This document shows, one piece after another, positions 14,801 through 24,976 of a stretch of 64,000 nucleotides of DNA. Source of the stretch: Liolophura sinensis (taxonomy: Eukaryota; Mollusca; Polyplacophora; Chitonida; Chitonidae); contig NC_088300.1 in NCBI RefSeq assembly GCF_032854445.1, positions 22,799,608 through 22,863,607 of the forward strand. Direction: 5' to 3'. Below the pieces are notes generated by a model. That model ran no database searches, was not told where the DNA came from, and saw nothing but the letters and a program-made list of their open reading frames with translations. The position numbers and the translations under genes were made by a program. The stretch's first letter is position 1; every line of letters starts with the position of its first letter.

Positions 14801-15560
14801 AGCGGCCTCTGGGTGCTGGAGCCCCGTGCTCAAGGTCATATTTCACCCGCAGTAATTCCTGAATTTTCGGTGGCGCTGGACTACGCTGATCCAAATTTTC
14901 AGCATGATAGTCTTTCAGCATTGCAAAGAAACTTTCGCTGTTATTATTATTTGCAAGAATGTCAATGGAGTTTGTACTCCCGTATTCCCGTCTGAGTGGC
15001 ATGTTTTGAGGCGGAGAATCTTCTATGTCGTATTCGAGACTGTCCAATTCCAAGTCACTATTACTTCGATAAATAGGTTGAAACAAACGTTTCTTTGTGC
15101 TAGAATGGTCTGGAGTGTGACGCTCAGGTGTCACTTCACTTCTGGGAGACTCGTAACCTCTTTCCCGTCTCCCAGCGCTTGACGGGGTCTGATTGAAACC
15201 ATCCCCAGCCTGACGACTCTGTAACCAGCTACGTTCTTTACCACGTAATCCATGAACAGTGGCGCGCTGCCTATTTAGTGGGAATTTATCACTGTAGCCC
15301 CTGTCATTAAGGCCATTATTGACGTTGGCACGGTGAAACGCTGAACTCTGAACCGACTGACCGTTTCTGAAATCGCGTGACACTGTTCTACGCAAAGCGC
15401 TTCGTGGACATGCAGACTCATCCAGCTGTTCACCTGGACTTGAGCTGCGATTGTTTGTACTCAAGACTTGGTGCTTGTAATAGTCAACTGCTACGCGGGC
15501 TCTGTGGCGGACATTTTCTGCTTCTAGGGACGGCGACTGACACTCTAGTTCTGTAGCCAT
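171..15560 (-). CDS. SIPA1L: SIPA1-like (SPAR family) Rap GTPase-activating protein, N-terminal half, nine coding exons
   Basis: Join on the minus strand: 15560-14014, 10789-10644, 6248-6060, 5197-5122, 4716-4618, 4350-4247, 3884-3727, 3011-2905, 305-171, then off the window. About 853 residues are encoded here; vertebrate SIPA1L proteins are near 1,700-1,800. The family stimulates GTP hydrolysis by Rap1/Rap2 and acts at cell cortex and synapses. Seen: N-terminal RSNSD, REYGST and ESFFAML motifs, then a complete RapGAP domain (about residues 520-830) with [36 protein letters not shown] and [10 protein letters not shown]. The last holds the catalytic 'Asn thumb' (about residue 729). PDZ and coiled-coil parts would lie beyond the left edge. 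All eight introns are GT-AG and phases agree throughout once three single-base breaks in the first exon are allowed for. The start is ATG 15560, with an in-frame TAG just upstream. Several residues ([13 protein letters not shown]) are closest to vertebrate SIPA1L2, but a single invertebrate orthologue is likely. Confidence 0.95.
1499..1740 (-). repeat. MetaSINE-like tRNA-derived SINE, 5'-truncated
   Basis: On the minus strand the order is tRNA-like part, conserved core, then a CAATCAAATAAATA tail. Core landmarks as printed: TTTTACGCCGTACTCAAGAA, TTCACTTATACGACGG and GGAAACCGGGCAGAGCCC. The tRNA-like head is cut short after the region reading CTCCTGGGTCA. Inserted in a SIPA1L intron. Confidence 0.85.
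2316..2418 (+). repeat. MetaSINE-like SINE, 3' fragment, plus strand
   Basis: CCTCCCACCATAATGCTGG, then GTATAAGTGAAATATTTTTC, then a CAAATAAATAAATGAA tail. This is the 3' half of the same SINE in the opposite orientation, moderately diverged. Confidence 0.75.
2905..3011 (-). CDS. SIPA1L: SIPA1L coding exon 8 (end of RapGAP domain)
   Basis: 107 nt with CATAG acceptor and AAAG|GTTGGT donor. Encodes [20 protein letters not shown] and EFADFLLAK, matching the family. Phase 2 in, phase 1 out. Confidence 0.95.
3359..3628 (-). repeat. MetaSINE-like SINE, near full length
   Basis: The core and TTTATTTATTTATTT tail are followed by the full tRNA-like head, read on the minus strand as GGGCCTCCATGGCTAAGG and a B-box-like TGTGAGTTCAAGTCC. 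It lies in the intron between SIPA1L exons 7 and 8. Confidence 0.88.
3727..3884 (-). CDS. SIPA1L: SIPA1L coding exon 7 (catalytic Asn-thumb helix)
   Basis: 158 nt with ATTACAG acceptor and TACAG|GTAGGT donor. Encodes [20 protein letters not shown] and [15 protein letters not shown]. The N of GND (about residue 729) matches the catalytic asparagine of Rap1GAP-type domains, so the enzyme is predicted to be active. Confidence 0.96.
3885..4246 (-). other. SIPA1L intron between exons 6 and 7
   Basis: AT-rich intron, nothing else recognised. Confidence 0.8.
4247..4350 (-). CDS. SIPA1L: SIPA1L coding exon 6 (RapGAP domain)
   Basis: 104 nt, TTTTCAG acceptor and CAACAG|GTACGG donor. Encodes [20 protein letters not shown] and [14 protein letters not shown], the segment just before the catalytic helix. 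Leaves in phase 0. Confidence 0.96.
4618..4716 (-). CDS. SIPA1L: SIPA1L coding exon 5 (RapGAP domain)
   Basis: 99 nt with acceptor TTTACAG and donor AAAA|GTGAGA. Encodes [20 protein letters not shown] followed by [13 protein letters not shown], nearly identical to vertebrate SIPA1L. Phase 1 to phase 1. Confidence 0.96.
4717..5121 (-). other. SIPA1L intron between exons 4 and 5
   Basis: AT-rich intron without recognised elements. Confidence 0.8.
5122..5197 (-). CDS. SIPA1L: SIPA1L coding exon 4 (RapGAP domain)
   Basis: 76 nt with acceptor GTTACAG and donor AATG|GTTAGT. Encodes [20 protein letters not shown]; the family has [20 protein letters not shown]. Leaves in phase 1. Confidence 0.95.
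5198..6059 (-). other. SIPA1L intron between exons 3 and 4
   Basis: Intron with a T11 tract near 5431 and one SINE copy (5596-5770). Confidence 0.8.
5596..5770 (-). repeat. MetaSINE-like SINE, truncated at the tRNA end
   Basis: Tail ATTTATTTATTTATTTACTT, core GGTGTTTTACGCCGTACTCA, then GGGCAGAGCCC and GGTCGGAGAGGAAGTCAGC. The tRNA-like head is absent. Confidence 0.85.
6060..6248 (-). CDS. SIPA1L: SIPA1L coding exon 3 (RapGAP domain)
   Basis: 189 nt, exactly 63 codons, between AATTTCAG and GGG|GTAAGG. Encodes [35 protein letters not shown] and [10 protein letters not shown], collinear with vertebrate SIPA1L. Confidence 0.96.
8845..8922. repeat. Compound (CA)n-(TA)n microsatellite
   Basis: About 12 CA units pass directly into an interrupted TA tract with ATGTATAT interruptions. 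Confidence 0.95.
8923..9090 (+). mobile_element. MITE family B, degraded partial copy
   Basis: Shares AAGCATATTCTGAAGGCATT, TTATACTTTTTGTGAAGCTC-type and CTGGCCAATCCAACC segments with the complete copy at 35932-36150, in the same orientation. The right terminal repeat is lost in an A-rich stretch. Confidence 0.75.
10644..10789 (-). CDS. SIPA1L: SIPA1L coding exon 2 (start of RapGAP domain)
   Basis: 146 nt between TTCAG acceptor and AGTGAG|GTAAG donor. Encodes [19 protein letters not shown] and the following [14 protein letters not shown], ending in a [11 protein letters not shown] segment that matches FNYRVAFRTSE of vertebrate SIPA1L. Enters in phase 1 and leaves in phase 0. Confidence 0.96.
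13430..13629. mobile_element. MITE family B, complete copy
   Basis: Terminal inverted repeats: left CTGTAAATCTTCAAACCTTT, and right AAAAGGTTGAATGGTTAGGG, whose reverse complement begins CCCTAACCATTCAACC. TA lies on both sides (13428-13429 and 13630-13631), as expected of a TA target duplication. About 200 bp with no coding capacity. Confidence 0.8.
13819..13882. repeat. Short tandem repeat, about four copies of a 19-bp unit
   Basis: GTGATGTATTACAGAA(GG) repeated four times with one unit two bases shorter. Confidence 0.9.
14014..15560 (-). CDS. SIPA1L: SIPA1L coding exon 1 (large N-terminal exon, three frame breaks)
   Basis: Starts at ATG 15560, with A at -3 and G at +4 and an in-frame TAG a few codons upstream. 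The longer open frame begins only at a GTG (15572). Residues 1-~320 read in one frame and include a serine-rich, basic, probably disordered region, RSNSD (165-169), REYGST (191-196), ESFFAML (209-215) and IFKKLR (312-317). The frame then changes near 14580-14600. The second frame carries AFVHFDCQS and [13 protein letters not shown], matching the FAHYDVQS and TTTGASAA motifs of the family. At 14309/14310 it changes again to [15 protein letters not shown], and near 14200-14250 once more to GVAILD and [15 protein letters not shown]. Donor TG|GTGGGT at 14014/14013. The length (1547 nt, 1546 after one missing and two extra bases) gives exactly the phase 1 that exon 2 needs. Confidence 0.9.
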
Positions 15561-18500
15561 TATATTTGCCACTCGCTAGTCCGAGCTCAACAGGTACTTT
15601 TCCACTAATAGAATAGGAGTAATATTCGGGTATATAGAACAGAGGCTTGAATAATATATGCTCTGGTAGATCACAAAGGTGTAACATTTCTGGATAAAGC
15701 TTACACACAACTTCCTATGGATTAATCCTCAGGTACATAAAGAAGAAGAGATTAATGTGACTAATAAGCTAGGTGATCACAGACACATCACATAATCACT
15801 TCATGATTTCCTCACCACAAAGTATCAGTGGTCTATTCTTTAAATCCTGATCCATGATGACCGTATTACTCAACCAGAAACCTGCTCAGGTGTTAATTAG
15901 GAGGACAATTCACTCTGGTCAGCAAGTTCCAAATTCCTTTCTGTTTGTTTACATTCTCCAACCTGCGCAGGTAAGTGAAGCTGGGTCCAGGTGAGCCTGT
16001 GTACCTGAGGTGTCTCGTTAAGCCTCAATCTGTCTGATGGGCCAAAAGGTGTGGGACTAAGGAAGGCTGGAAACCAGCTGAAGGAGGCTCAAACTGTTTG
16101 CCTGCCAGTGATAGCCAGGATGTAGCAGATCACTGGAGCTGTTCTCCTGGCTGTATCAGCGACCTTTGTGAGCCTCTCTCAAGGACCCAGGCAATATGTG
16201 GGGTAACAAGATCAGAGCAGCAGGGAAGATTCAGTCCCTTCTGGCCCTGCCTCAATACAGCTGACTTAAGTGTAAGTACTTGTCATAGGATGGGAGAATC
16301 ATCCAGCTTTTGACATCTCCTCTTCACGGCTGTGACACACTCACCCCTAACACTTCCGACAACCACTCACTGTATCTGGCTACAAATATAGCAGCAGACA
16401 TGAGCCAGTGCTGCATCAGATAAAACTTCTCTTGACTTGGCTGGCTAAGCTCACTTATTTTTCAGTATCCTGGGTAGATATCTGAAGATGCGGTCTCCAC
16501 AGCATATGACTCATCCTTCTCAACACATCTCTTTATCTACAGTCCAGTCAATCAACTCTGCTTAGGGATTGCACAGGCTCCTATACATTATCTTTTTGGG
16601 CAACACTTCAAATCTGAAAATAGAAATGTTTGTAACCAGAATTAAGTAAACTGTTTATATAAACATCAACATATGCAGATTAATAAGTATTTGAACTTTT
16701 TTTCTCTTACTTTTTTTTTTTATGCTGAGCATCTCAGCAATTATTCAGATCTGCAAAGAGTATATGGCAAACCTGTACACAACATATGAATAACAAAATC
16801 CTAACTTCAACAGGCCTTTCGTAAGCATGTAAAGTCTATGTGAAAATTGCCTTCCGCACATATTGCCTGATTTGGTGAGGGTATCAGTCACAATACAATA
16901 CATTGCAAGATATGCACAATTATTCGGGAGATTATTTTAAAAGAAAAAATTTTTCCTTTAAATTTATGGAGAATAGATCTGCTGTAACATCCTTTCTAAA
17001 TACTGTCCTGAAAATGTTTAATACAGTGTATACTTAAGTCAATATCCACATACATGTGATCTGTCACAGATACACTGTCAGCAAATATGGTCACCTCTTT
17101 GTGACCCGTTCCATTCTGTTACAGCATCAACTATCTACATCACACATTCAATGTGCCGTTCATTTACATGCATACACTGGTTATGAATTCCCATGCTCAC
17201 AGAAGTATACAACCAATCATATTAACACCTTGAAATACACATACACTGTATCATCCAAGAGTAAATGAACACGACATCAATTTTACACAGTCATTTAAAC
17301 AAGAAACTCTACATGTAAGTCACATGGACTGGTCGATGCTCCGGCTTGCACTAGAAGCAAAAACCATAGAACTACCATTAAAAACAGGCTAAAATCCATT
17401 TAAACTGAACCCTAACTCTATATTTTATGTTTACATGTACATACACCAAGAAAAGATGGCATGAGCATATGAGGCCTGTAAACCAGTATAACATCCCAGC
17501 TTTCAGAGCAGGATACAGTTAAGCACACATTCTTGTACATGTGGACAAAACAGTGTGCCGATCAGTCAGCAATTGACACAGGTAGCTCCAGTGCAGGGAG
17601 ATTACCTGAAGCTTAACGACATCAGCAGCGCTAGAACAGTATTGACTGATCTGAGTCATACCGGACAGCTTTGTGTACATGTGTAAGGTGTTAATTACAA
17701 GAAACTATCCTAGCCTGCACTGATGGACAGCACACAAATAATGCACATGTAACTGTCCACACTACTGTAACAGGTACCTGTGGATATGGGGTACCTGATA
17801 AGAATTTCAGCTGACACAGAAGCACATGCAGTTAACCCAAGCATGTTACATCTTTACAAAGCCCGAGGGACCAATGTCAAGAAAGGAACTGAACGTATGT
17901 ACATAATCAACACATACATTCCTCAAGTAAGTTTTGTAGACCAACAGGTAATTTTGACTTTTAAATGAGAGCAGCACATGCCTGTTCTGTCTTAGCTCCT
18001 GCCCACTTACACTTACCTGCTTCACATGTATTATGTGCAGAGCCACTGAGCACCATAAACAGGCTTCGCCTTTGACCAGATTTTCTTACTGCCTTACAAC
18101 TGGGTCACTATTTCCCAACATAAACACTCACCCACAGGTAAATTTACAGGCTCAGGTGTGTTTTCTCCCAACCAGGTAGACCACGGCTAATGATGCAAAA
18201 CTCAGGTAAAAGGCCATCCAGTGCCCTCACAATGCTCAGCTAGGCAGAACAATGTTCCAGGAGAGAGAACAGAACTGCATGCTAACACTGACCATCCATG
18301 TGGAACAGCCTAAAACTACTTCCAACTGAGCCTGTGCCACCAAAGTGTATGAACTCCATGGCAGGCGAATACTGTTTGTGATGGGGGCTCTACATGAGGG
18401 GGTCACAGACCTGACGACCTCTTTACTAAGTGAAAGCAGATCCACCTACACTACTTTTACAGGGTTACCTTATGTCAGTTTGGAGATAAAAAAGCCTTTG

Positions 18501-20966
18501 ATGAAGTGTGCGCGAGCCCACCATGATGCACTCTATAATGTACTGCATAGAAATAAATCCACACCTGATCACATTCCACAGGCATATCACAAAGACATTA
18601 ATCACACAGCTTTAGAAAGGTGACCTCATGCCAAATAAGAAACTACGATTCAGAGATTGAGAGTAGGACAGGACAACAAAAGAACGATAAATATGCCCTG
18701 TAGATATATGAGGTTTTTGTATGATACGGGAGTAAGAGAGTGCCATATCCTGCTTATCACTGTAGATAAGGCTAAGCTACGGACGAGTATAGTAATGAAA
18801 TAGATCGGATCCACCCACGTGACAAACAGTTTGCTTCACTTAACACCGTAATAACAATAATAGCAGCAATGAATTTAGAATATCCTTCTTTTTTTTACAT
18901 ACTGTTCACCAAAGACAACTATATTACTGACACATGAGTTCCTGCTCTCTGTCCATCAATCTGTCCATCGTGGTTAAACAGGCATTCAGTCTGGTCTAAA
19001 CTGGAGGACAGCTGGTAATAATGTATAACAGTGCTGGACAGAAAGGGCCTCCCTGTCTGACAGTTCCTTACTAGCGAGAACAATGGCAAGAGTGCAGCAG
19101 CTGTCAGCAAATGGTCAATCCTCTGATAGACTGCACACAGGAAGGGGATTAGCACTGGGCAGGGGAGAGGTGCTGGGGTGTGAGAGGCAGGTCTCAGGCA
19201 ACCCCCAGGAGGTTCAGTCAGGCAAATAGCCCCTAACTTATGTCTGTATTAGATCATTGTGTTGAGTATGCCAGTAACAAAACAGTAGGAAAATGAACTT
19301 CTTTAGCAGCAGACATCTGGATTATGAAAGTGGTGGGGACTGATTATGGTGAATTTCCTCTGTACATGAACCTGTTATGTAATGGATTAGAGAAACAGCA
19401 TGGTATCCTTCTCATAATCCACCTGACACATCAAACTTGGACAAAGCTTCCACATGCCTTCATCCCTAAAACACACACTGATTGAAAAGTAATTAACACT
19501 GGAGTGACTGATCTGAATGCAAGAGTCTGATAATATCCTTCCAACGAGAAGAGATAGAGAGGTTCTAAGAGCAATGAAAAACAGATGTAAGACATGTACT
19601 AGGCACGTTAGAAGGTCAACCAAAGTCCTTTCCATTTCCATTCTTAAGTTTGTACAATCTATGTGACTGAATCCCAATACATTCAAAATCTAAATGTGTA
19701 TAACTAATAAACTGAACAAATACTGTAATCCTGTTAACACAAATCAGAGCTTGTCTACTTAAGACCAAAACATAAATACCTGTATATACATTGTTATTAA
19801 AGGTGCCCATCGGTGACTATGATACATGTAGTTCATATAGCCATAACTTTAGGTCTCTGCAACTAAATCAAGAATGTAAACGCCTTAATTCAGGTTTCAC
19901 ACAGCCCAGTCATACTGCACATTACCTCAGCTCTATTCTTGTCCACCCTTACACAATGCTATGTTGTTGTGGTAGAGTTCACAAAGGGAAATTCCCCTTG
20001 TCTGCTGCCCTCCTTTTGACATTGTTTAATCCAAACAGACCTGGCTGAGCAATGTGGGAGAATTCAATCTACACAGTTTTGGACACTGGGGCAAGACTTT
20101 CAGAACCTGGTGTGTTGTTCTGAAGGAGGGAGTAGGGGTGAAGATAGTGGGGGGGGGGGGTGGAACAAGTGTGGAGTTTAGGTGACGGAAAAGAAGCGTG
20201 AAAATCTGTGTACACACGCCTTGTTTTTCAACACTCAATTTCATTCCGCAGCATATTCTGCTACTCTGGCTTTCTTCATCCCTCCAAAAAAGTGTCGAGA
20301 TATGAATACCTTGACCAGGGACAATACCACTGGCTGGACAAAAGACTTTTCTTTGCATACAATATCACAGGGTTTTGCTAACACTCTCCTTCAGAAAAGT
20401 TTTCTATTGGCTCTCGAGCCATGAATGGAAAGTCTTCACCTGGTGCCACAGGAGGTGGGCGTATCCAGTTGTGATAAAGCTTCAGACAAGAAAACAAGTA
20501 TTTAGTTTGGAGTCCTGACACAAATGTGTTTCCCCTTGACTAATTACACTCCTTAACAAAGAAAATCTTGAAGTCAAAATTACTCACTCTCAAAAAACTA
20601 CATGGATCTGAAGGGAACACAAAAATATCACATTCAACCCTGAAATTTGGAAACATCTTAGCACAGAATTACAACCTACATTAATTTGCTATGTAATCTC
20701 ACCTTGACCTTACAAAGAGAAAAGATCTAATTTAAATGCAATTAAGTATGAGCCAGGAATTTCATCTTTGATGAGGTAATGAAAGTCACATATATTGTAC
20801 ACTGTATATACATGTATGTATATCTTCAATACAGAAGTTACATGTCCTAATAAATTCCAGAACAAGGATTGCGTAAAAGGTTTTCACAAAATGTGTGAGG
20901 CATGTCAGGGCATGGTCTCAGCAGGTGCAAGACAGTCATACAATATACACCACAGAACAAAGTACA

Positions 20967-20990
20967 CTATATATATATATATATATATAC
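20967..20990. repeat. (AT)n microsatellite
   Basis: Uninterrupted AT dinucleotides, about 12 units. Confidence 0.95.
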
Positions 20991-21567
20991 AGGTACAGAT
21001 CTTGTCAGAGTCTCAAGGTGTAATGACTGTTCCACCGCCCTTATTCTCAAGTGCCAAACAAGTAACATATTTCACCTGCTTTTACTCTAGCTGACATATG
21101 TGTCTTGACTCATCCACCTTACAGGGCCACTTAAGAGTTCTTTGTGATGTGTGATTATTTTCTTATCAGAAAAAGTTAGGTATTGACACCATGACTTTAT
21201 GAAATTATATGGTCCTGAATGTGCACTTTTGCAGGTCAAAGGTGAGGTGAAATACGCAACAGCTTTCTATTCCAACGCATCAAATTAACAAAGGAATAAA
21301 TTGTACTTATACACTTCTTAGTCATCTACATGTATGTATCCATGTAACAGTTCCTGAAGACCAAAAGCAGATGCCCATGTATACAGTATATGGTAATTTT
21401 TACGACTGTTCATCGAGAAGCAGCAGCTACATGTATAACTTCAGTCAAAACTGACATCAGCTTCATTTCTGTGATCTACCACAGGCAACAAAAGAGCTTC
21501 TGTGAACAAATATGTAAATGGCTGATGTCAGATGCTGACTGTGGGGCAGTGGGAATCCCCTGATTTA

Positions 21568-21632
21568 CCCCCCCCCCCCCTTCACCTTTAGCCACCCCCA
21601 ACCCCCCCCCCCCCCCACCCACCAACCAACCC
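21568..21632. repeat. C-rich low-complexity tract
   Basis: Two long C runs (about 13 and 16) separated by a short spacer, then CCACC/CCAACC repeats. Such homopolymers are prone to length errors in assemblies. Confidence 0.9.
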
Positions 21633-22558
21633 ATATCCAGTATACCCTTATAGCTTGCTGATCATCACATCATTAATAAATACAGGTACTGATGGTAAAC
21701 CTCAATCATGCTGATTTATTCCACCACAAAGAAGTATTTCTAAACACCCACAAAAACCTCTTGTAAGAAAAAGATGTGAAGATAATCCAAAAGCTATTTA
21801 CTGTATTTATCATCTGTAACGTTTTTTCATTATAACCATTCTGTTTTACAAATCTAGTAAGAAACTTGATTGTTTTAGAATGATTTTTATATGAGTACAT
21901 CAAATTCCATACATGTAATTAAGGCAGGTACATGCATGTAACCACTAACTGGATATGAAGAGTTATACACACTGATTCTGTATATACGGTAGAGAGTACA
22001 GCATAAGCCCTGTTCATGACTGTCACACATGTGTATCCTGAACTAGCAGCCTTGGACATGTCACTAACAGGGTTTTCTCACCTGATGTACAGGTAACGCA
22101 GTCTAGCCTGGGATAGTCTGTGAGATCTCCATTTAGCCCTGGCTATAGTATGACTGTGAGAAGGTGAAGTGGCTGTCACACTCAGCACTAAGTGAACATG
22201 ATAAATGGTGACTTGTGAAACAAAAGAACCAGGTTATGTTCATTAGGCTGGTCATTTCAGGGACTGTCAGTTGACACCTACGGCTATTTAGAAACCCAAG
22301 CCAGTTAAATCCGGGACTGTTTTTATTTTTTTCTCACCCCAATATTTATATGACACATGCTCCATTAACCACTGACAAACAAAAGGACATCTAAAAAGAG
22401 AGAAACAAAAGTAAAAACGCCACAATTTGTGATACACAACTATATACAGATATTTCTACATACATGTATATGTAGGTTATGGTGTATTTATATGGCTTAT
22501 GAGACCTCTAGAAAAACCGTGACATAAAACTTCCAACTCAGCCAAGGATTTGCTCTTA

Positions 22559-22772
22559 CCTTGCTGTTAAATTTCGTCCATGATTTACTTGCTCATTTTT
22601 CCTGATTCTGAGAGTTCTATTGATTTTAGAAAGGCGTTCTGAGGTTTGCTTGGAACATGGGGATGAAATTGAACTGGAAAATTGTCAGTTTCAGCACCAA
22701 CAATACTACTGCGTGACATTTATTTGCCTCTAAAAATGCACTTTTGTGGGTGAAATTTAAGGTGATTTAGAG
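22559..22772. mobile_element. MITE family A, copy 1
   Basis: Internal sequence shared with 40442-40647 and 63651-63829: GTCCATGA, TTTTTCCTGATTCTGAGAGT, GTTTCAGCACCA and TGCACTTTTGTGGGTGAAAT. The terminal repeats are eroded here. TA flanks both ends (22557-22558 and 22773-22774). Minisatellite 1 begins about 18 bp to the right. Confidence 0.8.
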
Positions 22773-22790
22773 TATGTGCTGTACCATGTA

Positions 22791-23611
22791 CACACATATG
22801 CTGTTGTGACTGGTGGTGGTCCCACACATCCATGTGACACATATGCTGTTGTGACTGGTGGTCCCACACATCCATGTGACACATATGCTGTTGTGACTGG
22901 TGGTCCCACACATCCACATGACACATATGCTGTTGTGACTGGTGGTCCCACACATCCATGTGACACATATGCTGTTGTGACTGGTGGTCCCACACATCCA
23001 TGTGACACATATGCTGTTGTGACTGGTGGTCCCACACATCCATGTGACACATATGCTGTTGTGACTGGTGGTGGTCCCACACATCCATGTGACACATGCT
23101 GTTGTGACTGGTGGTGGTCCCACACATCCATGTGACATATATGCTGTTGTGACTGGTGGTCCCACACATCCACGTGACACATATGCTGTTGTGACTGGTG
23201 GTGCTCTCACACATCCATGTGACACATATGCTGTTGTGACTGGTGGTCCCACACATCCATGTGACACATATGCTGTTGTGACTGGTGGTGGTCCCACACA
23301 TCCATGTGACACATATGCTGTTGTGACTGGTGGTCCCAAACATCCACGTGACACATATGCTGTTGTGACTGGTGGTCCCTCACATCCACGTGACACATAT
23401 GCTGTTGTGACTGGTGGTCCCACACATCCACATGACACATATGCTGTTGTGACTGGTGGTCCCACACATCCACTTGACACATATGCTGTTGTGACTGGTG
23501 GTCCCACACATCCACGTGACACATATGCTGTTGTGACTGGTGGTCCCTCACATCCACGTGACACATATGCTGTTGTGACTGGTGCTCTCACACATCCACA
23601 TCACACCTATG
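22791..23611. repeat. Minisatellite 1: 42-bp unit, about 19 copies
   Basis: The unit contains CATATGCTGTTGTGACTGG, TGGTCCCACACATCC and A[CT/CG/CA]GTGACA. A few units are 45 bp through an extra GGT. Because 42 and 45 are multiples of three, long frames stay open on both strands (for example a 14-residue DTYAVVTGGPTHPC repeat on plus). A 2-bp deletion near 23092 (GACACATGCTG for GACACATATGCTG) breaks the plus frame. There is no start context, splice logic or homology, so coding is unlikely. Confidence 0.97.
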
Positions 23612-24639
23612 AATCCACACATACATGTGCATGTATGTATAAAACACTTTCTTGGCATAGTAAAATTACTCCATGAATTGTCCATCAGATGTTTATCTGG
23701 AGATTTCTTAATAATATTTAATGTAGATTTATATGTACACGTGTAGCACGCTTCCACTGAAAACTGCCTTAGTAGTGATACAGTTGATTAGTATCAAATC
23801 ACAGCATGCCCACTAATTCACATGTACATATGGATATACATGTATGTAGTACAGGTACAGCCAGGTAACACAGGTAAACAAAAAAGTATTGAGGACAATT
23901 ATGTAGGTTTTGTTCATCATTTCTGAATATCCTGCAAATCATTGCATCAATTTACATGTGGTAAGATCTTTCAAATGATCATTCGTATCTACAGGGCACA
24001 ATTCTATTTCACATCAGGGACAAGCCCAGGGGCTTGAAGGTGTGTATTCTGTTAACTGACTGAATACAGATTCAGTAGTCCTGTGAATACACTACAGCAC
24101 TGAGAGTAGAACCAGAGCATAGTAAGTACATGTGCATCGGTCTTGTGATCAAGAAGATAAAGGTATTTGAAGAAATAACAAAAAAAATGAAAGAAAGAAG
24201 AGACATTCTTTTACATGTACATACCTGTAAATTCAGTGTTATATTTCGGACACGAACACCTGTTACAAGTATCAAAAAATTATCGTAGATACTTTCCTTC
24301 CAGACGATTACACTGAACTCTAAATGTTGCACAATCTTGATGATATGTAGGATACTAAGATGCCTTTATGTACCACTACACAATAGCCTGCTTCATCAAT
24401 TATCTGTGAGCAACATCGCCAAACCTTTCTCCCTCATCAGCTTGAGCGGGCGCATGTGCTGTGCATATAATAGAAATTCAGCACGCACCTATACTGTATT
24501 CATGTACACCAAAGAGGCAAAGTGGTGACTGAGAAAAAACTCGATTTTATCAGAGGAAATCATGCATGCATTATCACTGCTAATCAATAGAGATTTTTAC
24601 CCAATGTATGATCCATCACAGCCTACAGACATGTACATA

Positions 24640-24828
24640 CCCTAATTCCTCAACCTTTTCGCATATAAAAGAACAACTTCCAGAGCAATTTATGCACATT
24701 TTTTTATTTTACTGACCAATTTCAGAGCTTTACAAAAAGAGTAATTTTATCAGTCTACACAGAATAATGCCTTCAGAATACGATTGAAAATCACCTTGCA
24801 AACATGTGAAAAGGTTGAAGAATTACAG
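24640..24828. mobile_element. MITE family B, complete copy
   Basis: Left end CCCTAATTCCTCAACCTTTT and right end AAAAGGTTGAAGAATTACAG are inverted repeats. TA flanks both sides (24638-24639 and 24829-24830). 189 bp, non-coding. Confidence 0.88.
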
Positions 24829-24921
24829 TATGTAGTTTCAAACATTCCCAATATATATGGCTATAGGTATATTAATCTTATACGACAATGTCTATACGAA
24901 AACTTGTGTCGCTACATAACA

Positions 24922-24976
24922 TCATTTATTTATTTATCTGATCGATGTTTTACGCCTCACTCAAGAGTATTTTACC
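24922..24976 (-). repeat. MetaSINE-like SINE, 3'-end fragment
   Basis: TTTATTTATTTATCTGAT, GATGTTTTACGCC and CACTCAAGAGTATTTTACCC are the last ~55 bp of the SINE. Confidence 0.75.

Larger units (their letters stand above)
15561..22558 (-). other. Probable SIPA1L 5' leader and upstream intron; no other gene seen
   Basis: A good minus-strand acceptor (TTCTATTTTCAG, exon side starting at 16613) could begin the exon that carries ATG 15560, giving a leader of about 1 kb. This is not proven. The rest shows no conserved reading frame; it holds an AT microsatellite (20967-20990), a G tract near 20149, a C-rich tract (21568-21632) and many ACATGTA motifs. Confidence 0.45.

Noticed and set aside
15561-15572. 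GTG start four codons upstream of the SIPA1L ATG
   Set aside because: GTG is not a normal start in animal nuclear genes, and ATG 15560 has good context with an in-frame stop just upstream.
22767-23591. 274-codon open frame on minus and overlapping frames on plus in minisatellite 1
   Set aside because: Open only because the 42/45-bp units lack stops; frames are open on both strands, one is broken by a 2-bp deletion, and there is no homology or splice context.
22791-23611. CRISPR-like array (regular repeats)
   Set aside because: Eukaryotic context, and the units are contiguous with no unique spacers.
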